Shown: positions 37,922-45,532, numbered from the stretch's first letter. The stretch is DNA of 64,000 nucleotides from Arthrobacter citreus (GCA_013200995.1 CP053688.1:3286001-3350000); one strand, 5' to 3'. Notes: generated by a model not told the origin, from the sequence alone. Numbers and translations: made by a program.

Positions 37922-39259
37922 TTAATTCGCTGCTACTTTTTCGTTTTTGAAAAATTGAGGTAAATGCTCTTTGTGCGCTTCTAACATTTCATCTAGAATT
38001 TGTTTTGCTAAACTATCAGATCCAACTAGTGGATTAATACACATTGCAAGTAAAGCAGTTTTATAATCGCCAGTTACACCAGCTTCTGCAGCAACTCGCT
38101 CAAATGATTTAATTTGTTGAACTAAACCACGTACAGCAACTGGTAAGTCACCCATTGAAAGTGGTTTAGGGCCATCCTTTGTAATGACTGCACTTACTTC
38201 AACTGCACAGTCGTCTGGAATAGAAGCAATCGCCCCATTATTCATTGTGTTAACAGGTTGAATATCACCTTTATTGTTATATAGAGATGATATTAATCGA
38301 CATGCAGCATCACTGTAATATGCTCCCCCACGCTTTTCTAATTGTGGTGGCTTAATACTTAAATTAGGATCTTTATATAATTCAAATAATGATTCTTCTA
38401 ATTTTTTTACAACCTCAGCGCGGGTACCATCTTTTTTCGCAGCCTCTAGTTCTTCCTCTAGCATTACTTTAGATTGATAGTAGTAACGATGATATGGACA
38501 AGGAATAGCTCCAAGTGCTTCAATGAAATCTGGATTCCAATCCATTGCCTTAATATTTTGCATCGTCATACTTTCAGTAGGTCTTGCAAACTCACTTACA
38601 ACACGACTTGTAACATCTTCACCATCTAGCAATACTTTCGTTCCGTAAACCATATGATTTAATCCCATAAAATCTATATGGACACGCTCAGGACTTACAC
38701 CTAGACCTTTTGCTATATTCATATGAATATGAATTGGTACATTACATAAACCTACCACTTTACGGAAGTTTGTATATCTTAAAATCGCTTCAGTTAAAAT
38801 GCCCGTAGGATTCGTAAAGTTCACTAACCAAGCATTCGGACAAAGTTCTTCGATATCTTTTACAATATCTAAAATAACCGGAATTGTACGAAGTGCTTTA
38901 AACAGACCACCTGGACCATTTGTTTCTTGACCAATAACTCCATATTTTAATGGAATTCGCTCATCTTTCATACGAGCTTCAAGTAATCCTACACGGAACT
39001 GAGTAGTAACAAAATCAGCGTCCTTTAGAGCAGCGCGACGATCAAGTGTTAAATGAATTTCCATAGGAACTCCCGCTTTTTCTACCATTCTCTTTGCTAG
39101 ACTTCCTACGATTTCAAGTTTTTCTCTACCTTCTTCAATATCTACTAACCATAGCTCCCTAACAGGTAACTCATCATAACGTTTAATAAATCCTTCAATC
39201 AATTCTGGAGTATAACTTGAACCGCCACCAATTGTTGCTATTTTAATACCGTTTCTCAT
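37922..39259 (-). CDS. 6-phospho-beta-glucosidase, GH4
   Basis: A 445-aa family-4 glycosidase that needs NAD+ and a divalent metal and works by redox-assisted elimination. The N-terminal Rossmann motif is IATIGGGSSYTPELI; Asn in NFTNPTG (about 147-153) and Cys/His in GLCNVPIHIH (about 170-179) bind metal and substrate; a conserved GLNHM follows. It hydrolyses 6-phospho-beta-glucosides (cellobiose-6P type; possibly chitobiose-6P given the neighbour). ATG 39259 follows GGGAGTG by six bases. Confidence 0.93.
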   Translation of the reverse strand: MRNGIKIATIGGGSSYTPELIEGFIKRYDELPVRELWLVDIEEGREKLEIVGSLAKRMVEKAGVPMEIHLTLDRRAALKDADFVTTQFRVGLLEARMKDERIPLKYGVIGQETNGPGGLFKALRTIPVILDIVKDIEELCPNAWLVNFTNPTGILTEAILRYTNFRKVVGLCNVPIHIHMNIAKGLGVSPERVHIDFMGLNHMVYGTKVLLDGEDVTSRVVSEFARPTESMTMQNIKAMDWNPDFIEALGAIPCPYHRYYYQSKVMLEEELEAAKKDGTRAEVVKKLEESLFELYKDPNLSIKPPQLEKRGGAYYSDAACRLISSLYNNKGDIQPVNTMNNGAIASIPDDCAVEVSAVITKDGPKPLSMGDLPVAVRGLVQQIKSFERVAAEAGVTGDYKTALLAMCINPLVGSDSLAKQILDEMLEAHKEHLPQFFKNEKVAAN

Positions 39260-39284
39260 CTTCTTCACTCCCTCTATTTAATAG

Positions 39285-39322
39285 AGAAAAGTAGTTCGTT
39301 CATTCTAAAAAACTACTTTTCT
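39285..39322. terminator. Hairpin between PTS IIA and GH4 genes
   Basis: AGAAAAGTAGTT / AACTACTTTTCT with a 13-base loop. The arms are weakly T/A-rich. It may be an attenuator or an mRNA-processing site inside the operon. Confidence 0.55.
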
Positions 39323-39330
39323 ACTTACTC

Positions 39331-39651
39331 TTATTTGTTTAATTTTTCATGTAAGAAAAGAATTTCCATTACTAAATCTCTCATTGTTAGTGCATTCATT
39401 AAATGATCTTGGGCATGAATTAATAAAATACTCAACTGAACATTCTCTCCACGTGCTTCACTTTGAATTAATGAAGTTTGTGTATGGTGAGCATGATTTA
39501 ATTCTACTTTTGCCTCTTCAATCTTACTGTTTGCTTCTTCTAAATTACCCGCTCGAGCAGCTTGCATCGCTTCCATCAATGAGCTTTTTGCGTTTCCTGC
39601 GTGTAAGATTAATTGAACTGCTGTTTGCTCGATCGTCATTAAAGTACTCAT
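39331..39651 (-). CDS. PTS lactose/cellobiose IIA component (operon 1)
   Basis: A 106-aa three-helix IIA protein of the lactose/cellobiose/chitobiose family that passes phosphate from HPr to IIB. The phosphorylated His is in ILLIHAQDHLMN near residue 80; LILHAGNAKSSLMEAM at the N-terminal helix is typical. It is closely similar to the IIA of the second operon (41779). It lies 22 bp after the IIC gene. Confidence 0.93.
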   Translation of the reverse strand: MSTLMTIEQTAVQLILHAGNAKSSLMEAMQAARAGNLEEANSKIEEAKVELNHAHHTQTSLIQSEARGENVQLSILLIHAQDHLMNALTMRDLVMEILFLHEKLNK

Positions 39652-39673
39652 TTCGTATCCTCCTCAAACTGTG

Positions 39674-41029
39674 TTACATAGCAGCACTTTGATTATTTGC
39701 TGCTTCTCTCATTTTTTTAGCTTCCATTCGTCCTTGAAGTGCAACAAACGGTAAATAGATGACCACTGAAACAATTAAGTTAAATGCGGCTAAAGCTGCA
39801 CCTGTCCAATGTCCACCTGTAATTAACCAACCACCTAGAATTGGTGGAGTTACCCAAGGAATACTTGTCGTTACAGGATGTACCCACTCAAAAGAAATCG
39901 CTAAATATGATATAACTGTTAAAATAATTGGTGTACCTATAAATGGAATTAACCACATTGGATTTAATACGATTGGCAATCCGAAAAGAACTGGTTCATT
40001 AATTTGGAATAAACCTGGTGCTCCTCCTAATGCAATCATTTGTTTATTACGTTTTCTATTAATTAAGATCATTGAAATGATTAACCCTATCGTAGCACCT
40101 GATCCACCTAAGAAAACAAATGCATCAAAGAATTGACCAGCCATTACATTGTATTCACTCCACTTAGTAACACCTTTTGCTGCTAAATCAATATTTTCAT
40201 TCCCTAAAGCTGTAAATAATGGTGTTGTAATTCCACCTAAAATATTTGGTCCATGTAGGCCAAGCATCCAGAAGAAATGAATAAAGAATGCGATACCAAT
40301 TGCAAATGGTAATGAGTCAGCAGCATTTGTTAATGGCTTAACAAGCACTGAGCTTAACCAATCATTAAAATATACTCCATCAGATAAATATAATCTGAAT
40401 AACAAACCAACAATTGCGATTACCAAAATTGTTAGCATACCTGGTAACAGTTTCGCAAATGCTTTAGAAACTGCTGGTGGCACACCATCAGGTAATTTAA
40501 TTACTAATTTTTTCACTTTAGATAAGCGGACAAAAATTTCTGTTGCGATAATCGCGACGATTATTCCAGTAAATAGTGCAGTTGAATTAGTATATGTTGA
40601 GTTTACTAATCCCCAAACACTACCTGTAGCTGTTTTTCCATTTTCTAATGTAACTGTCACAGCATTTAAAGTTTGTGGCACTAGCACAAAATATGATGCT
40701 AATGCTACAAGCATTGCTTCGAATCCCTCATCACCATATGAGCGAGCCAATTTATATGCAATCCCTACAACTGCAAAAACTGTCATAAATGCGAATGTTC
40801 CCCACCAAATGTCTCCACCTAGTGTCTTCCAATTTAGTCCAAAGAGTGCTTCCATCATCTTGTCGTAGCCTTTTATCGCTCCGCCTAGATTATTAAATAA
40901 AACTGCAAACGAACCTACCATTGTAATGGCAATCATACCGATTAACGCATCACGTATTGCTAACAAATGACGTTGGTTACCGAACTTTGCTGCAGCTGGC
41001 ATTATATATCTTTCTACAAAATTTATCAT
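39674..41029 (-). CDS. PTS lactose/cellobiose IIC component (operon 1)
   Basis: A 451-aa sugar channel with about ten membrane segments. Conserved parts include PAAAKFGNQRHLLAIRDALI at residues about 11-30, the re-entrant LGLHGPNILGG and the GLPIVLNPMWLIPF region. ATG 41029 (AAGGAGC upstream) gives the same N terminus and the same length as its paralogue at 42122, so the longer frame to 41068 is rejected. It carries the sugar inward while IIB phosphorylates it. Confidence 0.94.
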   Translation of the reverse strand: MINFVERYIMPAAAKFGNQRHLLAIRDALIGMIAITMVGSFAVLFNNLGGAIKGYDKMMEALFGLNWKTLGGDIWWGTFAFMTVFAVVGIAYKLARSYGDEGFEAMLVALASYFVLVPQTLNAVTVTLENGKTATGSVWGLVNSTYTNSTALFTGIIVAIIATEIFVRLSKVKKLVIKLPDGVPPAVSKAFAKLLPGMLTILVIAIVGLLFRLYLSDGVYFNDWLSSVLVKPLTNAADSLPFAIGIAFFIHFFWMLGLHGPNILGGITTPLFTALGNENIDLAAKGVTKWSEYNVMAGQFFDAFVFLGGSGATIGLIISMILINRKRNKQMIALGGAPGLFQINEPVLFGLPIVLNPMWLIPFIGTPIILTVISYLAISFEWVHPVTTSIPWVTPPILGGWLITGGHWTGAALAAFNLIVSVVIYLPFVALQGRMEAKKMREAANNQSAAM

Positions 41030-41074
41030 TTTTTCAATGCTCCTTTTTGTTAATAATTCATGCAACAATCAATG

Positions 41075-41377
41075 CTATTTTTTTAAGCTAAGAGCTAATT
41101 CTAAAACAGCTTCACCGTTCATCAGTCCATAATGTACTGGATTGATCACATCAACTGGGATTCCTTTTGGCTCTGCAACTTTTTTCATCTCTGAAGCTAA
41201 ATATCGTACTTGTGGCCCTAATAAAAGAACATCAGCTTTATCTAAATTTTCTTTTGCAGCATCACCTGATACTGCCCAAATTTTCGCCTCAATTCCTTTT
41301 GCTTTTGCTGCATCCTCCATTTTAGTTACTAGTAAACTAGTAGACATTCCTGCTGAACAAGCTAATAAAATATTCAT
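41075..41377 (-). CDS. PTS lactose/cellobiose IIB component (operon 1)
   Basis: A 100-aa IIB protein with the phosphocysteine Cys7 in [16 protein letters not shown]. First gene of operon 1. ATG 41377 follows GGAGG by eight bases; the open frame to 41431 runs through the cre-like site and leader and is not coding. It is nearly identical in sequence to the IIB at 43521. Confidence 0.94.
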   Translation of the reverse strand: MNILLACSAGMSTSLLVTKMEDAAKAKGIEAKIWAVSGDAAKENLDKADVLLLGPQVRYLASEMKKVAEPKGIPVDVINPVHYGLMNGEAVLELALSLKK

Positions 41378-41403
41378 TATAATTCCTCCAGTATCAGTTA
41401 ATG

Positions 41404-41416
41404 TGTAGCGCTTACA
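41404..41416 (-). promoter_or_regulatory. cre-like element, operon 1 leader
   Basis: TGTAGCGCTTACA, one base shorter than the palindromic cre core. The same 13 bases occur in the leader of operon 2. It lies about 40 bases downstream of the expected transcription start, where CcpA could block elongation. Confidence 0.6.
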
Positions 41417-41465
41417 ATTTTTATTAAGCAACTACCAATTTTTTTATTTTGTACACTCTTTATAT

Positions 41466-41481
41466 AGCAAATGGCGTGCCA
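41466..41481 (-). promoter_or_regulatory. Sigma-54 promoter of PTS operon 1
   Basis: On the minus strand TGGCAC-GCCAT-TTGCT, an exact match to the -24/-12 consensus TGGCAC-N5-TTGCW, 89 bases before the IIB start codon. Confidence 0.92.
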
Positions 41482-41593
41482 ACTTTTTATCATTGCTTTA
41501 AAAATATTTATTTTCATCTTAAAGTCCTTGTCCTACAAGGATTTAAAATATTAAGTTTTTTCTAAACCTTTCAAGCCTGCAGCTTAATTTTCT

Positions 41594-41690
41594 TAGTGTG
41601 TTGTATAAAATTGATAATTTTTCTAAAAACTAATTAGTGTGTTGATTTCACGCTAGTGTGTCACAAAATAGACACACAAATAGTTTAGTG
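41594..41690 (-). promoter_or_regulatory. Probable activator site (UAS), operon 1
   Basis: TAGTGTGTTG at 41594-41603 and 41635-41644, and TAGTGTGTCA at 41654-41663 with an inverted partner GACACACA at 41671-41678. They lie 115-200 bp upstream of the -24 element, the usual distance for a sigma-54 activator. The same word is found upstream of operon 2. Confidence 0.65.
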
Positions 41691-41740
41691 TTTTAAAACT
41701 CTATTGAATCCTTCTTAAATTATATACTTTTATAGAACAA

Positions 41741-41773
41741 AAAAGTGGTGTAGAGCTTGTCTACACCACTTTT
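41741..41773. terminator. Terminator of PTS operon 2
   Basis: Perfect 14-bp stem AAAAGTGGTGTAGA / TCTACACCACTTTT around GCTTG, just after the IIA stop codon. Confidence 0.88.
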
Positions 41774-41778
41774 GTTCA

Positions 41779-42096
41779 TTATGAAATTTTCTCATGCAAG
41801 TATATAATCTCTTCCACTAAGTCCCTTGTTGTAAGAGTGTTCATTAAATGATCTTGTGCATGCACTAAAAGAATATTAATTTGATAGTGTTGCCCGCCCG
41901 CTTCACTTTGTATAAGTGAAGTTTGGGAATGATGAGCTAGCCTAAGTTCTGCATGCGCTTCGCTTACTTTCTTACGAGCTTCCTCAAACTCCCCCTCTCG
42001 AGCTTTATACATCGCTTCCATTAATAAACTTTTAGCATTACCTGAATGTAGTATAAGCTGAAATGCAATTTGTTCATTGTTTGTGTCGGTAGGCAT
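41779..42096 (-). CDS. PTS lactose/cellobiose IIA component (operon 2)
   Basis: A 105-aa IIA protein, paralogue of 39331-39651, with the same FQLILHSGNAKSLLMEAM helix and active His in ILLVHAQDHLMN. ATG 42096 lies ten bases after GGAG; a GTG at 42102 only four bases from that site is possible but less likely. Last gene of operon 2, which lacks the glycosidase and deacetylase genes found in operon 1. Confidence 0.92.
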   Translation of the reverse strand: MPTDTNNEQIAFQLILHSGNAKSLLMEAMYKAREGEFEEARKKVSEAHAELRLAHHSQTSLIQSEAGGQHYQINILLVHAQDHLMNTLTTRDLVEEIIYLHEKIS

Positions 42097-42121
42097 CTGC
42101 ACTCTTCTCCTTTACATTCTA

Positions 42122-43477
42122 TTAAACATTTAATGAGTTACTGCTCGAAGTTTCTGTTGATCTTTTAGCTTCCATTCTTTCTGCAACTACTACGAATGGT
42201 AAGTAAATAATAACAGAGATTACTGCGTTAACTAATGATAAAACTGCTCCGCTCCAATGACCACCCGTTGCTAAATATCCTCCAATAACCGGTGGAGTTA
42301 CCCATGGAATAGTTGAAACAACTGGGAATACGATATGCGATTGAACAGCTAAATAAGAAATAATTGTTAATACAATTGGAGTAAGGATAAATGGTACTAA
42401 CCATACTGGATTTAATACAATTGGTAAACCGAAAATGATTGGTTCATTAATATTAAATAATCCAGGAGGTGTACCTAAAGCAATCATCTGTTTATGACGT
42501 CTACGGTTAACGATAAACATCGCTATAATTAAACCAATTGTTGTTCCTGACCCACCCATATACACGAATGCATCTAAGAATGGACCTGCTAAAATTGAGT
42601 ACTTATCTAAATCAGTAACTCCTTTTGCGTATAAGTCAATATTATGATTTCCTAAACTTGTTAATAATGGTGTCGTAATACCACCTAAAATATTTGGACC
42701 ATGTAGTCCTAGTGCCCAGAAGAAATGAACAAAGAATGCAATAGCAACTGCAAATCCTAATGAATCAGCTGCATCAGTTAATGGTTTTACAAGAACTGAG
42801 TTTAACCAATCATTAAAGAATACTCCGTCCGAAATATATAATCTAAATAATAAACCAACTAAAGCTACAATGAAGATTGTTAGCATACCTGGTAATAGTT
42901 TTGCAAACGCTTTCGATACTGCCGGTGGAACACCATCAGGTAATTTAATAACTAATTGCTTTACTCTAGCTAATCGTACAAAAATTTCAGTTGCAACAAT
43001 CGCTACGATAATACCTGTAAATAAAGCTGTTGAGTTTAATGAATTCCAGCTAATGAATCCCCAAGTACCACCTGTAGCTGTTTTGCCTCCATCTAACGTA
43101 ACAGATACTGCAGCTAATGATTGTGGAACAAGTACAAAATAACATGCTAGTGCAACAAGCATAGCTTCAAAACCTTCATCGCCATAAGAACGTGCTAATT
43201 TATAGGCAATCCCTACAACTGCAAACACGGTCATAAATGCAAAAGTTCCCCACCAAATATCGCCGCCTAATGTTTTCCAGTTAGCACCGAAGACAGTTTC
43301 CATCATGTGGTCGTAGCCGTGGATTGCTCCACCTAAGTTATTAATTAAAGTCGCAAATGCTCCAATCATCGTAATTGCAATCATACCAATTAACGCATCA
43401 CGGATAGCTAGCAAATGACGTTGATTTCCAAACTTCGCTGCTGCAGGCATTATATACTTTTCAGCAAAACGCATCAT
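42122..43477 (-). CDS. PTS lactose/cellobiose IIC component (operon 2)
   Basis: A 451-aa IIC channel, closely similar to that of operon 1 along its whole length (same PAAAKFGNQRHLLAIRDALI start and LGLHGPNILGGITTPL block). The clearest differences are in the segment around residues 115-140 and at the C terminus, which may reflect a different sugar preference. ATG 43477 begins MMRFAEKYIMP. Confidence 0.94.
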   Translation of the reverse strand: MMRFAEKYIMPAAAKFGNQRHLLAIRDALIGMIAITMIGAFATLINNLGGAIHGYDHMMETVFGANWKTLGGDIWWGTFAFMTVFAVVGIAYKLARSYGDEGFEAMLVALACYFVLVPQSLAAVSVTLDGGKTATGGTWGFISWNSLNSTALFTGIIVAIVATEIFVRLARVKQLVIKLPDGVPPAVSKAFAKLLPGMLTIFIVALVGLLFRLYISDGVFFNDWLNSVLVKPLTDAADSLGFAVAIAFFVHFFWALGLHGPNILGGITTPLLTSLGNHNIDLYAKGVTDLDKYSILAGPFLDAFVYMGGSGTTIGLIIAMFIVNRRRHKQMIALGTPPGLFNINEPIIFGLPIVLNPVWLVPFILTPIVLTIISYLAVQSHIVFPVVSTIPWVTPPVIGGYLATGGHWSGAVLSLVNAVISVIIYLPFVVVAERMEAKRSTETSSSNSLNV

Positions 43478-43520
43478 TCTGATACACCTTCTTTTCTCTC
43501 TAAATTTTTAATACCCCGTT

Positions 43521-43823
43521 TTATTTTTTCAAATTTAAAGCCATTTCTAACACAGCTTCACCATTCATCAATCCATAATGTACCGGATTAATAGTATCTA
43601 CTGGAATCCCCTTAGGTTCAGCCAGCTTCTTCATCTCTGAGGCAAGATAACGAACCTGTGGTCCAAGTAGTAATACATCCGCTTTAGCTAAATTTTCTTT
43701 CGCTTCATCACCAGCAACGGCCCATATGTTGGCCTGAATACCTTTTGCCTTTGCTGCTTGTTCCATCTTTGTGACCAGTAGACTAGTTGACATACCTGCT
43801 GAACATACTAATAGAATATTCAT
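43521..43823 (-). CDS. PTS lactose/cellobiose IIB component (operon 2)
   Basis: A 100-aa IIB with phosphocysteine Cys7 ([16 protein letters not shown]). First gene of operon 2; ATG 43823 follows GGAGGTGG. Compared with the IIB of operon 1 only scattered residues differ, showing a duplication of the whole IIB-IIC-IIA block rather than separate acquisition. Confidence 0.95.
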   Translation of the reverse strand: MNILLVCSAGMSTSLLVTKMEQAAKAKGIQANIWAVAGDEAKENLAKADVLLLGPQVRYLASEMKKLAEPKGIPVDTINPVHYGLMNGEAVLEMALNLKK

Positions 43824-43854
43824 TCTCCACCTCCTGCAAAATTTACCCGACCAT

Positions 43855-43867
43855 TGTAGCGCTTACA
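43855..43867 (-). promoter_or_regulatory. cre-like element, operon 2 leader
   Basis: TGTAGCGCTTACA, identical to the site in the operon 1 leader and likewise between the sigma-54 promoter and the IIB gene. Confidence 0.6.
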
Positions 43868-43932
43868 TTTTTACAAATAATGACAAAAGAATTACGCGAT
43901 ACAAGGACAAGTTTTATAATCAATTTAAGTAT

Positions 43933-43948
43933 TGCAAAATCTGTGCCA
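43933..43948 (-). promoter_or_regulatory. Sigma-54 promoter of PTS operon 2
   Basis: On the minus strand TGGCAC-AGATT-TTGCA, exact consensus, 110 bases before the IIB start codon. Confidence 0.92.
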
Positions 43949-43986
43949 ATTTTCTAAAAAATCTATTTATTTCAAAACCCAATAAA

Positions 43987-44010
43987 AAAACCTTGAGAAA
44001 TCAAGGTTTT
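43987..44010. terminator. Terminator between DUF6509-like gene and operon 2
   Basis: AAAACCTTGA-GAAA-TCAAGGTTTT, flanked by A and T runs, insulating operon 2 from the upstream gene. Confidence 0.8.
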
Positions 44011-44050
44011 TAAAACTAATCATTTTTATTAAATTTTAGTGTTTCATTTG

Positions 44051-44157
44051 TGTGTAGCCATAAATCGTACTGTGTTAGCTAAAAGATAGTAGTGTGTTGG
44101 CGAATTAATGCGAAACACCCTTATCAAACCGAAAGTGTGTTATACAACAACACATTA
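44051..44157 (-). promoter_or_regulatory. Probable activator site (UAS), operon 2
   Basis: GTGTGTAG at about 44050-44057, CTGTGTTAG at 44070-44078, TAGTGTGTTG at 44090-44099 and AGTGTGTT (44134-44141) with inverted AACAACACA (44147-44155). They lie 105-205 bp upstream of the -24 element, as in operon 1. Confidence 0.65.
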
Positions 44158-44160
44158 AAA

Positions 44161-44454
44161 TTATTCTTCAACTGTCAAATGAGCTTTACAAAATTCGAAT
44201 ACTTCTTTTTCTTCATCTTCTTCTAAATCAAAATCTAAATAACTATTTGATTCAGCCTCGAACAAATCGTATTTAATTAATCTAGACTGGGCACCATTTA
44301 CTCCAAAAAGTACTTTTATGTATATCCCTTTTTCATTATATAATTCATCATCCTCTGGTACATCGATATAAAGAATAAACTCATATCGATCCCCTTCAAT
44401 AATGCCAAATGGATCTTTTATTTCTTCTACAGTGTATTCTGCAATAGTTAACAC
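44161..44454 (-). CDS. DUF6509-like small acidic protein
   Basis: A 97-aa soluble acidic protein. The sequence YTVEEIKDPFGIIEGDRYEF followed by VPEDDELYNEKGIYIKVL matches the pattern I know as DUF6509, a family of unknown function in bacilli. The start is GTG 44454, nine bases after AAGGG; the open frame to 44571 runs through the upstream terminator hairpin and cannot be coding. Monocistronic. Confidence 0.75.
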   Translation of the reverse strand: MLTIAEYTVEEIKDPFGIIEGDRYEFILYIDVPEDDELYNEKGIYIKVLFGVNGAQSRLIKYDLFEAESNSYLDFDLEEDEEKEVFEFCKAHLTVEE

Positions 44455-44509
44455 AAAAACATTCCCTTCAATATTAATATGTACTATTATACACAAAGAA
44501 ATGAACAAA

Positions 44510-44626
44510 AAGAAAGACGCCTGCCGCAGCAGACGTCTTGATGCGTTTGAGGCGAGAGACCGGGCGGCCACATCCGCGCGTTTAGCTTGCGCATATCTCT
44601 CGTCTTACTCAAATTAGCTCATCGCA
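44510..44626 (-). ncRNA. Candidate structured small RNA
   Basis: A GC-rich island in AT-rich DNA, transcribed leftward if real. Closing stem TTTGAG/CTCAAA (44546-44551, 44608-44613) is extended by CGAGAGA/TCTCTCG (44553-44559, 44596-44602), enclosing a GC-rich region able to form GCGC-type substems; a terminator hairpin AAGACG-CTGC / GCAG-CGTCTT (44514-44539) followed on the minus strand by TTCTTTTTG ends it. TATATT at 44638-44633 is placed right for a -10 element; no -35 is evident. I cannot match it to a known RNA family. It might also be a leader of the following gene. Confidence 0.5.
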
Positions 44627-44762
44627 ATAAGTAATATAACATATATTTTTGAAAAATGGTAGAGGAAAAAAATTCAAGCTATTAAGAACCTCATGCCAAA
44701 TCATTTAGAATCACGCGACACTATTATCCTTAGTATTGTTTTGGCGTTAAACATCCTCAATT

Positions 44763-44918
44763 TTATATACAGAATTTAATGATTTTCAGGTCGATACAGT
44801 ATTTTTTCTTTTTAACTGTTGAATACAGTTTATATGTTTCCTTGAATTTTAGTTCAATTTCCATTTCTTCTTTATTGAATTTTGCTAGTTCCTCGAAAAA
44901 CCATGAATTTATATCCAT
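44763..44918 (-). CDS. Small protein, 51 aa
   Basis: A frame from ATG 44918 to TAA 44763, with AAGGAGG eight bases upstream. The product MDINSWFFEELAKFNKEEM... is charged, lysine-rich and soluble, and ends with a hydrophobic-cysteine tail (IKFCI). The strong ribosome binding site and protein-like composition support a real small gene. I do not recognise it. It lies between the candidate RNA and the tRNA gene. Confidence 0.5.
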   Translation of the reverse strand: MDINSWFFEELAKFNKEEMEIELKFKETYKLYSTVKKKKYCIDLKIIKFCI

Positions 44919-45053
44919 TTTGAAAGCCTCCTTTTTCTTACTTTAAATATATGACAGTAAGGTAAGGGAACCCATTCTTCATTGGATGGAGTTTTATTAC
45001 ATCTTTAGTTGTAGGTTAGAAGAAGGAGGATTATCAGTAGAAAAAAATAAAAA

Positions 45054-45097
45054 CCGATTGATATAACTTCTGTTTTTAAACAGATTATATCAATCGG
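45054..45097. terminator. Terminator after tRNA-Arg
   Basis: CCGATTGATATAA (45054-45066) with TTATATCAATCGG (45085-45097) plus inner TCTG/CAGA; T-rich on both sides (minus strand TTTTTATTTTTT). Confidence 0.85.
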
Positions 45098-45112
45098 CTT
45101 TTTACTTTTTAG

Positions 45113-45185
45113 CGCGCTCGACAGGATTCGAACCTGCGACACACGGTACCGGAAACCGATGCTCTATCCACTGAGCTACGAACGC
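45113..45185 (-). tRNA. tRNA-Arg (CCG)
   Basis: A 73-nt cloverleaf on the minus strand: acceptor GCGTTCG with CGAGCGC, D arm GCTC/GAGC, anticodon loop TTCCGGT giving anticodon CCG (reads CGG), T loop TTCGAAT. CCA is not encoded. The outermost anticodon-stem pair is mismatched (T-T). A copy of its 5' part recurs at 45379-45403. Confidence 0.93.
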
Positions 45186-45225
45186 ATATTTTATAAGGGT
45201 AGATAAGTATATTATATTGGTCGCC

Positions 45226-45264
45226 CCAATCTCAGAAAGTTAACGCAAGTAGCGGCTCGATTGG
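45226..45264 (-). repeat. Hairpin with conserved 27-nt loop, copy 1
   Basis: Stem CCAATC (45226-45231) with GATTGG (45259-45264) encloses a 27-base loop beginning TCAGAA and ending GCAAGTAGCGGCTC. Copy 2, 74 bp away, has a different stem but nearly the same loop. Confidence 0.7.
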
Positions 45265-45299
45265 TTGTTCAGCAGAAATAAGTTCACACTAGTTCCACC

Positions 45300-45338
45300 C
45301 TTGCCTCAGAATGTAATCGCAAGTAGTGGCTCGGCAAG
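45300..45338 (-). repeat. Hairpin with conserved 27-nt loop, copy 2
   Basis: Stem CTTGCC (45300-45305) with GGCAAG (45333-45338) encloses a 27-base loop beginning TCAGAA and ending GCAAGTAGTGGCTC, differing from copy 1 at about four or five positions, while the stem has changed at several pairs with complementarity kept. Confidence 0.7.
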
Positions 45339-45378
45339 TGCGCTTGAAGTAGATTCATGGATGCTTATTCATACGTGC

Positions 45379-45405
45379 TTTATCCACTGAGCTACGAACG
45401 CATAA
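45379..45405 (-). pseudogene. 5' fragment of tRNA-Arg
   Basis: TATCCACTGAGCTACGAACG and the following CATA repeat the 5' third of the tRNA-Arg gene (45166-45187); similarity continues into the leader (TTATAAAGGTA..., ATATTTTGTATTGG versus TTATAAGGGTAG..., ATTATATTGG). No anticodon arm or 3' half follows, so this is a remnant of a tandem tRNA duplication. Confidence 0.75.
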
Positions 45406-45532
45406 TTCCTTATAAAGGTACATGATATATTTTGTATTGGTTAGTCCTAGGTCAATTATATCTTTAGAAAGTTCTGACTGCAATGTTTTAGGTCTGTTTT
45501 TGGGTATGAAAATATTCTAAGAGTATGAAAAA

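Noticed and set aside
41378..41431. 18-residue extension of the first IIB protein
   Set aside because: It covers the cre-like site and leader; the paralogue starts at the internal ATG.
39674..43823. Assembly artefact producing the duplicated PTS operon
   Set aside because: The two copies differ at many codons, in spacers and in downstream genes, so they are true paralogues.
44455..44571. N-terminal extension of the DUF6509-like protein
   Set aside because: It would translate through a terminator hairpin; GTG 44454 has a suitable ribosome site and fits the family start.
45379..45405. Second functional tRNA gene
   Set aside because: Only the 5' third is present; the anticodon and T arms are missing.
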